Assembly: GCF_009671205.1 (NCBI RefSeq)
Contig: NZ_CP045309.1
Location: 3,038,001 to 3,102,000, forward strand
Length of the DNA: 64,000 nucleotides
DNA from: Micromonospora terminaliae
GTDB lineage: Bacteria; Actinomycetota; Actinomycetes; Mycobacteriales; Micromonosporaceae
Direction of reading: 5' to 3'
The position numbers and the translations under genes are program-made. Position 1 is the first letter of the stretch. Each line of letters begins with the position of its first letter. The notes under the pieces are model-generated. The model saw nothing but the letters and a program-made list of their open reading frames with translations, had not been told where the DNA came from and searched no databases. Positions 58,186 to 64,000 of this stretch are shown here, piece after piece.

Positions 58186-59219
58186 GCGGCCGTGGCCTCC
58201 TTGAGTACGGCGGCCAGCCGGTCCGCGGTGACCGGCCAGCCGGTGAGGGTGTCCCGCCGCCGCCGGGCGGCGCGGCGCAGCCGGTCCCGTAGGTCCGGCT
58301 CGGTGAGCCAGTGGCGCAGCGCGCCGGCCAGCGCGGCCGGGTCCGCCGGGGGCACCAGCAGGCCCGGCCGGTCGCCGTCCGGGCTGCGCCCCAGCGTGCC
58401 GGGCAGGCCACCGGTGTCGCTGGCCAGCACGGGTACGCCTCGGGCGAGCGCCTCGGTGACCACCATCCCGTAGGTCTCCCGGCGGGACGGCAGCACCAGC
58501 AGGTCGGCGTCGGCGTACGCGGCGGCCAGGTCGTCCCCGGTGAGTGGGCCGGCCAGCCGCACCCGGCCGGCCAGGCCGCTCCCGGCGAGCCCGCGGCGCA
58601 GCCGCGCCACGAAGTCCGGGTCGCGGGTGAGCGGGCCCACCCAGTCGCAGGTCCAGGGCAGGTCGGCGACCCGGGTGAGGGCGGCGGCTAGCACGTCCTG
58701 GCCCTTGAGCGGGGTGACCGCCGCGACGCAGAGCAGCCGGTCGCCGGCCGGCGAGCCCGCGGTGACCGGCGCCGGGTCCACCCCGGGCGCGGCGACCGAC
58801 ACCCGGCCGGCGGGCAGCCGGTAGCGGTCCAGCAGCCGGCGACGGGTCCACTCGCTGGTGGTGACCACGGCCGTCGCGGCCGCGAGGGCCCGGCCCTCGG
58901 CCTCGTCCTCCAGCGGCAGGTGCACGAGCACCACGAGGCGCAGCCTCCGGGCGTGCGGGGCCAGCACCTCCGGCACGGTCGAGGCGACCAGCCCGTCGAG
59001 CAGCACCGCCGCGCCGTCGGGCAGCGCGGCCAGCACACCGGACAGCGCGGACCGCTCGGCCGCCGCCGGGTGCGGCCAGCCGCCCGGCACCGGGTGCTCC
59101 CGCACCGACCAGCCCAGCGTAGCCAGCTCCCGGCAGGCCCGGCGGTCGTACCCGTTGCCGCCGCTGGGGCTCGCCGGGTCGTCGATGTCGCCCGGGAGCA
59201 CCACGTGCACGACCGTCAT
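58182..59219 (-). CDS. GT4-family glycosyltransferase
   Basis: A 345-residue GT-B fold enzyme. The N-terminus VHVVLPGDIDDPASPSGGNG-YDRR is the acceptor side. The donor half has LLCVAAVTPLKGQDVLAAAL, ADLLVLPSRRETYGMVVTEA (the E-x7-E retaining GT4 motif) and GVPVLASDTGGLPGTL. It transfers a nucleotide sugar with retention. It is 4 bp after the PTPS-like gene and overlaps the methyltransferase, so it should act on the same product. The acceptor is unknown. Confidence 0.88.
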   Translation of the reverse strand: MTVVHVVLPGDIDDPASPSGGNGYDRRACRELATLGWSVREHPVPGGWPHPAAAERSALSGVLAALPDGAAVLLDGLVASTVPEVLAPHARRLRLVVLVHLPLEDEAEGRALAAATAVVTTSEWTRRRLLDRYRLPAGRVSVAAPGVDPAPVTAGSPAGDRLLCVAAVTPLKGQDVLAAALTRVADLPWTCDWVGPLTRDPDFVARLRRGLAGSGLAGRVRLAGPLTGDDLAAAYADADLLVLPSRRETYGMVVTEALARGVPVLASDTGGLPGTLGRSPDGDRPGLLVPPADPAALAGALRHWLTEPDLRDRLRRAARRRRDTLTGWPVTADRLAAVLKEATAA

Positions 59220-59223
59220 CCGG

Positions 59224-59622
59224 TCACAGCGACCGCTCGTAGCTGGCCCACGCGACGTGCGACTCGTGCAGGGTGACGGTGATCCCGTGCAGGCCGCGCG
59301 CCCCCTCGCCGAGCCGCCGGGCGTGCACCGCCTCGGCCAGCCGGTCGGCCACCGTCCGGGCCAGCACCTCGGTGGTGGTGTTCACCCCGGCGAAGTCCGG
59401 CTCGTCGTCCAGGTTGCGGTAGCTGAGCGCGCCGAGCACGGCCTTGAGCTGCTCGGTGGCCAGGCCGATGTCGACCACGATCCCGTCGGCGTCCAGCTCG
59501 GGGCGGCGGAAGGTGGCGTCGACCACGAAGGTGGCGCCGTGCAGCCGCTGGGCCGGGCCGAACACCTCGCCGCGGAAGCTGTGGGCGACCATCATGTGGT
59601 CCCGGACGGTGACGCTGAACAA
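59224..59622 (-). CDS. PTPS/QueD-fold protein lacking catalytic and zinc residues
   Basis: A 132-residue T-fold protein of the 6-pyruvoyl-tetrahydropterin synthase family. His14 (VAHSF) and His28 (RLHGATF) remain. The third zinc histidine is Ala30, because HGH is replaced by HGA. The catalytic Cys position is Ala24. The catalytic His pair of the usual LDHHYLND is Tyr68-Arg69 in [12 protein letters not shown]. The pterin-anchoring glutamate is kept (Glu120 in TLHESH), as are NTTTEVLA and the overall length. It should bind a pterin or related ring but cannot do normal PTPS chemistry. The start is TTG with GAGGAGTGATCTC upstream. Confidence 0.86.
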   Translation of the reverse strand: MFSVTVRDHMMVAHSFRGEVFGPAQRLHGATFVVDATFRRPELDADGIVVDIGLATEQLKAVLGALSYRNLDDEPDFAGVNTTTEVLARTVADRLAEAVHARRLGEGARGLHGITVTLHESHVAWASYERSL

Positions 59623-59626
59623 GAGA

Positions 59627-60604
59627 TCACTCCTCGTCGTAGGTGATGAGGTGGCAGAGCGCGGGGAGCCGGCCCGAGGCGAGCCGGTCCAGCACGTCGG
59701 GCAGCTCGGCGAAGCGGGAGCGGCCGGTCAGCAGGGCGTCGAACGCCGGGTCGGCGAGCAGGTCGAGGGCCACGGCCAGCCGGTCGGCGTAGCTGCGGTC
59801 CGCGCGCCGCGGCGACACGGTGCCCACCTGGCTGCTGCGGATGCCGAGCCGCTTCGAGTGGAAGGCCCCGCCCAGGGCGAGGGTGACCGGGCGGTCGCCG
59901 TACCAGCTCAGCTCCAGCACCGTGCGGTCCGGCCGGAGCAGCTCCAGGGCCCGTTGCAGCCCCTCGGCGGTGGCGCTGGCGTGCACCACGAGGTCCCGGT
60001 CGCCGGCCGCGTCGGCGGGCAGCGCGAAGTCGACCCCGAGCGCCGCGGCCACCGACGCCCGGGCCGGGTCGGCGTCGACCAGCTCGACGCGTACCCCCGG
60101 GAAGCGGGCCAGCACGGCGGCCACGCTGCAGCCGACCATGCCGCCGCCGACCACGGTGACCCGGTCGCCGACCAGCGGCGCGGCGTCCCAGAGCGCGTTC
60201 ACCGCGGTCTCCACGGTGCCGGCCAGCACCGCGCGGGCCGCGGGCACCCGATCGGGTACGACCACCACGGCGTCGGCCGGCACCACGTACGCGGTCTGGT
60301 GCGGATGCAGGCAGAAGACGGTACGCCCGCGCAGCTCCGCCGGGCCCGCCTCGACGGTGCCGACGCTCAGGTAGCCGTACTTCACCGGGGCCGGGAAGTC
60401 GCCCTCCTGGAACGGGGCGCGCATGGCGGCGTGCTGGTCGGCGGGGACCCGGCCGGTGAAGACCAGGGTCTCGGTGCCCCGGCTGACACCGGAGTAGCGG
60501 GCACGGACCAGCACCTCGCCGGGGCCGGGCGGGGCGAGCGCGACCGGGCGGAGCTCACCCTCGCCGGGGGCGCGGAGCCAGAAGGCGCGGGCCTCACCGG
60601 TCAC
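59627..60604 (-). CDS. BchC-like medium-chain dehydrogenase without classical zinc motifs
   Basis: A 325-residue MDR oxidoreductase. [24 protein letters not shown], the [20 protein letters not shown] region and the Rossmann [20 protein letters not shown] are clear. The GHE motif and the structural four-cysteine loop of zinc alcohol dehydrogenases are absent; YSGVSRGTE instead resembles BchC-type enzymes, which oxidise a hydroxyethyl side chain on a tetrapyrrole. A carbonyl/alcohol conversion on a ring side chain is therefore an attractive guess. First gene of the leftward operon; the GTG has GAGGAGAATTC upstream. Confidence 0.82.
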   Translation of the reverse strand: MTGEARAFWLRAPGEGELRPVALAPPGPGEVLVRARYSGVSRGTETLVFTGRVPADQHAAMRAPFQEGDFPAPVKYGYLSVGTVEAGPAELRGRTVFCLHPHQTAYVVPADAVVVVPDRVPAARAVLAGTVETAVNALWDAAPLVGDRVTVVGGGMVGCSVAAVLARFPGVRVELVDADPARASVAAALGVDFALPADAAGDRDLVVHASATAEGLQRALELLRPDRTVLELSWYGDRPVTLALGGAFHSKRLGIRSSQVGTVSPRRADRSYADRLAVALDLLADPAFDALLTGRSRFAELPDVLDRLASGRLPALCHLITYDEE

Positions 60605-60696
60605 GAATTCTCCTCTTTTCCGCATCCGGACCGAACCGGACGGCCGAATTTCCCGTGATGACTGACAGGGTTGTCGATCATAAGCACGGAGGCAGG

Positions 60697-61545
60697 GTGT
60701 CCACGGTTCGAAATGGCCCGTTGGTCGGGCTGATCGTGCAGTTCGTCCTGCTGGCCGGGCTCGCCGGCACGGTGGGCCTCGGCGTGGTGGGCTGGCTGGC
60801 CGGCCTCGCGTACGCCGGGGTGCTCTGCGGGCTGCTCCGGCGCGGCCTGCGGGCGGCCGGCGCGGACCGGCTCGGCCCGGCCGACCGGGTGACGCTGGCC
60901 CGGGCGCTGCTGGTCGGCGGGGTGCTCGCCCTGGTCGTGGACGGCGGCCCGGCGCCGGTGGCCGTGCTGGTCCCGCTCACCGCGGTGGCGCTGGCGTTGG
61001 ACGCGGTGGACGGCCAGGTGGCCCGGCGCACCGGCACGGTGAGCGCGCTGGGCGCGCGCTTCGACATGGAGGTCGACTCGTTCCTGCTCCTGGTGCTCAG
61101 CGTCCACCTGGCTCCCTCGATCGGCGTCTGGGTGCTGGTCATCGGCGGGATGCGGTACGCCTTCGTGGCGGCGAGCTGGCCGCTGCCCTGGATGGGCGGC
61201 ACGCTGCCGCCCCGGTTCTGGCGCAAGGTGGTGGCGGCGGCGCAGGGCGTGGTGCTCGCGGTGGCGGCGAGCGGACTGCTGCCGCCGGCGGCGACCGCGG
61301 CGCTGGTCGCCGGGGCGCTGGCCCTGCTGGTCGAGTCGTTCGGCCGGGACGTGACCTGGCTGTGGCGGCACCGCCCGGCCGCCCCGGCGGTCCGGCCCGT
61401 CCCGGCCGTCGAGCTGGTCCCGGCGGCCGCCGCCCCGCCGACCGCGACCGCGCTTCCCGCGCTGAGTGGCCGGCCCGCCGCGACCGCCCCGCCCGCGCCT
61501 CCGGTGCCGCCGGCCGTCCGGATCGTCGCCCACCAGCCGGCCTGA
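60697..61545 (+). CDS. CDP-alcohol phosphatidyltransferase
   Basis: A 282-residue membrane enzyme. The CAP motif is exact: Asp102, Asp105, Gly106, Ala109, Arg110, Gly119, Asp123, Asp127 within LDAVDGQVARRTGTVSALGA-RFDMEVDS. About six helices, then an 80-residue Pro/Ala-rich cytoplasmic tail. It joins a CDP-activated alcohol (usually CDP-diacylglycerol or CDP-inositol) to a second alcohol. GTG 60697 follows GGAGG; an upstream ATG lacks a ribosome site. It is divergent from the PTPS-like operon by 92 bp and 29 bp before the sulfatase-like gene. Confidence 0.9.
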   Translation: MSTVRNGPLVGLIVQFVLLAGLAGTVGLGVVGWLAGLAYAGVLCGLLRRGLRAAGADRLGPADRVTLARALLVGGVLALVVDGGPAPVAVLVPLTAVALALDAVDGQVARRTGTVSALGARFDMEVDSFLLLVLSVHLAPSIGVWVLVIGGMRYAFVAASWPLPWMGGTLPPRFWRKVVAAAQGVVLAVAASGLLPPAATAALVAGALALLVESFGRDVTWLWRHRPAAPAVRPVPAVELVPAAAAPPTATALPALSGRPAATAPPAPPVPPAVRIVAHQPA

Positions 61546-61574
61546 CCCCCTCCCCCTCGCCGAAGGACCCCCTC

Positions 61575-63317
61575 GTGGCACTGCGCATCCGCCCCCGCCG
61601 TCCGGCCGGTCCGGCCGCCCCCGCCCCGGACACCGGGGCGTCCCCGCCGCCCGGTGACGCGTCCGACGGCGGCGACGCCGCCCCGGCGCGGACGGCCTCG
61701 CGTACCCGTCGGGTGGCCGGCGCGGTCCTCACCATGCTGGCCGCGCTGCTGGTGGTGGCGGCGCTGGTCACGCCGGACCGGCTGGCCGGCACCGGGCCGG
61801 CAGCGCTGCTGCGGATCCCGGTGGAGGCCCTGGTCGCGGTGACGCTGCTGCTGGTCCTGCCGGACCGGGCCCGCCGGCCGGCCGCCGTGGCGCTCGGCCT
61901 CGTGCTGGGTCTGCTGACCGTGGTCAAGCTGCTGGACACCGGCTTCTTCGTGGCCCGGGACCGGCCGTTCGACGTGCTGCTCGACTGGGGGCTGTTCGAT
62001 GACGGCTACGGCTACCTGGCCGACTCGCTCGGCCGGGCGGGCGCCGTCGCCGCGGCCGTCGGTGCGGTGCTGCTGGTGGCGGGCCTGCCGGTGCTCGTGG
62101 CGCTCGCGGCGCGGCGGTCGGCCCGGCTCGTGGCGCGGCACCGCACCGGCGCGGCGCGGGTGGTCGCCGCGCTGGCCGTGCTCTGGCTGGGCTGCGCCCT
62201 GTTCGGGGTACGCCTCACCGCCGGCGTGCCGGTCGCCGACCGGACGGCCACGACCCTCGTGGCGTCGCACGTCGGCCAGGTGCGGGCCGGGCTGCGCGAC
62301 CGCGCGGCGTTCGCCGGGCAGATGACGGCCGACGCCTGGCGGGACGTGCCCGGTGACCGGCTGCTGACCGGGCTGCGCGGCAAGGACGTGCTGGTCACGT
62401 TCGTGGAGAGCTACGGCCGGGACGCCGTGGAGGACCCCGCGCTGGCGCCGGGCGTGACCGCGGTGCTCGACGACGGCTACCGCCGGCTGCGGGCGGCCGG
62501 CTACGACGCCCGCAGCGGCTTCCTGACCTCGCCCACCTTCGGCGGCGGCAGCTGGCTGGCCCACGCCACCCTGCTCTCCGGGCTGTGGATCGACAACGAC
62601 CAGCGGCACCGGGACCTGCTGGCCGGGAACCGGCTCACCCTGAACGGCGCGTTCCATCGGGCCGGGTGGCAGACCGTCGGCGTGTTCCCCGCCGCCACGC
62701 AGCCGTGGCCCGAGGGGAGGTTCTTCGGCTACGACCGCTACTACGACGCCGAGAAGCTGGCCTACCGGGGACCGAAGTTCAGCTACGCGCCGATGCCCGA
62801 CCAGTACACGCTCTCCACCTTCCAGCGGCTGGAGCGGGACCGCCCGCACGCCCCGCTCATGGCGGAGATCCCGCTGGTGTCCAGCCACTCCCCCTGGTCG
62901 GCCATCCCGAAGCCGGTGCCCTGGCCGGCGGTCGGCGACGGCAGCGTCTTCCACACGGCGTCCACGAGCACCGGTGGCAGCCGGGACGTCGTGCAGCGGG
63001 ACGCCGCCCAGATCCGCGCCGACTACGCGCACTCCATCGAGTACAGCCTCGGCACGCTGGTGTCGTACGTGCTGACCCACGGCGGGGACGACCTGGTGCT
63101 TGTCGTGCTCGGCGACCACCAGCCGACGGCCTCGGTCACCGGCGCGGGCGCGAGCCGGGACGTGCCGATCACCATCGTGGCGAAGGACCCGGCCGTGCTG
63201 GACCGGGTCGCCGACTGGGGCTGGCAGGACGGGCTGCGCCCCGGCCCGCAGGCCCCGGTGTGGCGGATGGACACCTTCCGGGACCGCTTCCTCACCGCAT
63301 TCTCCCCCGCCCACTGA
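61575..63317 (+). CDS. Membrane alkaline-phosphatase-superfamily protein (sulfatase/phosphoglycerol-transferase-like)
   Basis: A 580-residue protein. After a disordered N-terminus there are about five helices (VAGAVLTMLAALLVVAALVT onward to about 230). The extracellular catalytic domain follows: KDVLVTFVESYGRDAVEDPA with the metal Glu, SPTFGGGSWLAHATLLSGLW carrying the candidate nucleophile, IPLVSSHSPWSAI, and VLVVLGDHQPT with metal Asp-His. The architecture matches LtaS/OpgB-like phosphoglycerol or phosphoethanolamine transferases more than secreted sulfatases. Together with the CDP-alcohol enzyme it suggests envelope decoration. GAAGGA precedes the GTG. Confidence 0.8.
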   Translation: MALRIRPRRPAGPAAPAPDTGASPPPGDASDGGDAAPARTASRTRRVAGAVLTMLAALLVVAALVTPDRLAGTGPAALLRIPVEALVAVTLLLVLPDRARRPAAVALGLVLGLLTVVKLLDTGFFVARDRPFDVLLDWGLFDDGYGYLADSLGRAGAVAAAVGAVLLVAGLPVLVALAARRSARLVARHRTGAARVVAALAVLWLGCALFGVRLTAGVPVADRTATTLVASHVGQVRAGLRDRAAFAGQMTADAWRDVPGDRLLTGLRGKDVLVTFVESYGRDAVEDPALAPGVTAVLDDGYRRLRAAGYDARSGFLTSPTFGGGSWLAHATLLSGLWIDNDQRHRDLLAGNRLTLNGAFHRAGWQTVGVFPAATQPWPEGRFFGYDRYYDAEKLAYRGPKFSYAPMPDQYTLSTFQRLERDRPHAPLMAEIPLVSSHSPWSAIPKPVPWPAVGDGSVFHTASTSTGGSRDVVQRDAAQIRADYAHSIEYSLGTLVSYVLTHGGDDLVLVVLGDHQPTASVTGAGASRDVPITIVAKDPAVLDRVADWGWQDGLRPGPQAPVWRMDTFRDRFLTAFSPAH

Positions 63318-63333
63318 CCGCGCCGGCCCGGGC

Positions 63334-63612
63334 TCAGGCCGCCCGGCGGCGGTCCCGGGCGCTGCGGCCGGGAGTCTCCCGGAACTCGGCCCGCCGCGCG
63401 CCGCCCCGCGCCAGCCGCATGGCGCGGCGGGCGTTGACCATCGGCTCGCAGGGCGCGCTCCGCCCGGCGCACAGCAGGCTGGGACAGCGTCCCGTCGCGT
63501 CGGGCTGGTGGGCGACGGCCACGTCGTACGCGGCGCGCCACAGCAGCGGGTCGGTGACGTCGTCCGGCAGGACGGCGTCCTGACTGGACCGGAACCGTGT
63601 CGGCTCAAGCAC
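63334..63612 (-). CDS. Small Cys-containing protein, function unknown
   Basis: A 92-residue protein. The globular part reads PDDVTDPLLWRAAYDVAVAH, then GRCPSLLCAGRSAPCEPMVN, with three closely spaced cysteines (CPSLLC-x6-C) that could bind metal, and an Arg-rich tail. It does not have the WhiB four-cysteine pattern. The GTG start follows GAGGGGGAACGGG, a good ribosome site, which together with codon bias argues it is real. It is convergent with the sulfatase-like gene, 16 bp apart. Confidence 0.66.
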   Translation of the reverse strand: MLEPTRFRSSQDAVLPDDVTDPLLWRAAYDVAVAHQPDATGRCPSLLCAGRSAPCEPMVNARRAMRLARGGARRAEFRETPGRSARDRRRAA

Positions 63613-63709
63613 CCCGTTCCCCCTCTTCGTGATCGCTCCCCTGTTCAGTGACCGGGCGGGCCGGGATCAAACCTCCCACCGCCCCGGGTGGACCGGCCAG
63701 CGGTGTGCG

Positions 63710-64000
63710 TCACGCCGGGTACGCGCGGGTCTCCGCCGCCTTGACCGCCGCCCAGACCGGCTGGCCGGGGCGCAGCCCGAGGTGGGCGGCCGCGGCGGGG
63801 GTGACGTCGGCGGCCACGTCGACCGGCCCGGCGAGCTGGACGCGCAGGTTGTCGCCGTGCCGCTGCACCCCGGTCACGGTGGCCGGCCAGACGTTGCGCG
63901 GGCTGCCGTCCGGGCGGGCCGGGTGCAGCGCGACGGCGGCCGGCGGGAACGCGACGAACGCCGCACCGTGCACGGTGTCCGCCGTGGTGAGGGTGAGGCC
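63710..64000 (-). CDS. modC: Molybdate ABC transporter ATPase, C-terminal TOBE region (partial)
   Basis: The frame is open to the right edge, so the ATPase domain is outside the window. The visible 96 residues are a TOBE-type oxyanion-sensing domain: HGAAFVAFPPAAVALHPARP, VWPATVTGVQRHGDNLRVQL, and DVAADVTPAAAAHLGLRPGQ followed by VWAAVKAAETRAYPA. This arrangement is typical of the C-terminus of ModC. Sulfate/thiosulfate or other oxyanion ATPases of the same type are the alternatives. A Moco-dependent sulfite oxidase is encoded in this window. Confidence 0.74.
   Translation of the reverse strand, partial: GLTLTTADTVHGAAFVAFPPAAVALHPARPDGSPRNVWPATVTGVQRHGDNLRVQLAGPVDVAADVTPAAAAHLGLRPGQPVWAAVKAAETRAYPA

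Noticed and set aside
1..64000. CRISPR array
   Set aside because: No regularly spaced repeats of 24-40 bp with unique spacers. The 30-bp and 33-bp repeats are directly adjacent units without spacers.
1..64000. tRNA or rRNA genes and a phage-type attachment site
   Set aside because: I saw no cloverleaf-compatible segment with a TTCGA loop and CCA-proximal stem, and no integrase gene; a covariance search would be needed to be certain.
1..64000. Insertion sequence or transposase
   Set aside because: No DDE, serine or tyrosine transposase motifs in any plausible protein. The tandem duplications at 19524 and 19621 are too short and lack terminal inverted repeats.
1..64000. Classical polyketide or non-ribosomal peptide cluster
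   Set aside because: No ketosynthase, adenylation or carrier domains; the isolated monooxygenase, glycosyltransferase and methyltransferase do not make such a cluster.

Overview
The window is about 74% G+C, is packed with short ATGA/GTGA gene overlaps, and uses many GTG and several TTG starts. It carries a SAM-IV riboswitch, a small DivIVA-like gene and many actinobacterial regulator families. This fits a filamentous actinomycete, most likely a Micromonosporaceae member (Micromonospora-like). That placement is inferred from composition and gene content, not from a marker gene. No rRNA, tRNA or CRISPR was found by eye.

Left part, 1-11.3 kb. A LacI regulator is cut by the left edge. An esterase, a FUSC-family membrane protein and a TetR/FAD-monooxygenase divergent pair with tandem operators follow, then an unrecognised membrane protein with an HExxH motif. 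A sugar-acid catabolic cluster comes next: LacI regulator, KDPG aldolase, an uronate isomerase remnant, an L-fuconate dehydratase-like enolase, a fructuronate reductase-like enzyme and a shortened Gfo/Idh/MocA oxidoreductase. This cluster appears to be decaying.

11.3-20.3 kb. DedA protein, RsbW-like ATPase and RSH-type HD hydrolase, then a lower-GC accessory patch (about 13.7-15.3 kb) holding an HNH nuclease with a probable modification-reading N-terminus and a tiny GntR regulator. A hairpin, a DivIVA-like protein and two unknown proteins follow, one with 10-residue repeats. A MarR/ABC-exporter divergent pair and a TetR gene close the section.

20.4-32.5 kb. A five-gene branched-chain amino-acid (Liv) ABC operon. 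An operon of DGPF protein, ECF sigma factor and SMP-30 lactonase. A metallo-beta-lactamase-fold hydrolase, two secreted peptidoglycan hydrolases, an ArsR-SRPBCC pair, a NADAR pseudogene and a Nudix hydrolase.

32.5-37.7 kb is a sulfonate-sulfur module: SsuD-like monooxygenase, SsuABC importer and a molybdenum sulfite oxidase-like enzyme. 37.7-50.8 kb is mixed: KptA, a lipoprotein, aldo/keto reductase, ABC exporter, Pgi, an orphan Phd-like antitoxin, GNAT, a PadR-acyl-CoA dehydrogenase operon with a perfect operator, a GT-C mannosyltransferase and a UGM-like flavoprotein. 50.9-53.7 kb holds a SAM-IV riboswitch and a Cys-containing leader peptide ahead of a polar amino-acid ABC importer, probably for a sulfur amino acid.

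The most interesting segment is 55.0-63.3 kb. One leftward operon of seven genes encodes a BchC-like dehydrogenase, a PTPS/QueD-fold protein that has lost its zinc and catalytic residues, a GT4 glycosyltransferase, a methyltransferase, a YbhN-type membrane protein, GTP cyclohydrolase II and a stand-alone RibD-type reductase. It faces a CDP-alcohol phosphatidyltransferase and a membrane phosphatase/sulfatase-superfamily protein. It reads as a coherent but unassigned pathway that starts from GTP and makes a glycosylated, methylated, membrane-associated product. The right edge cuts a modC-like gene.
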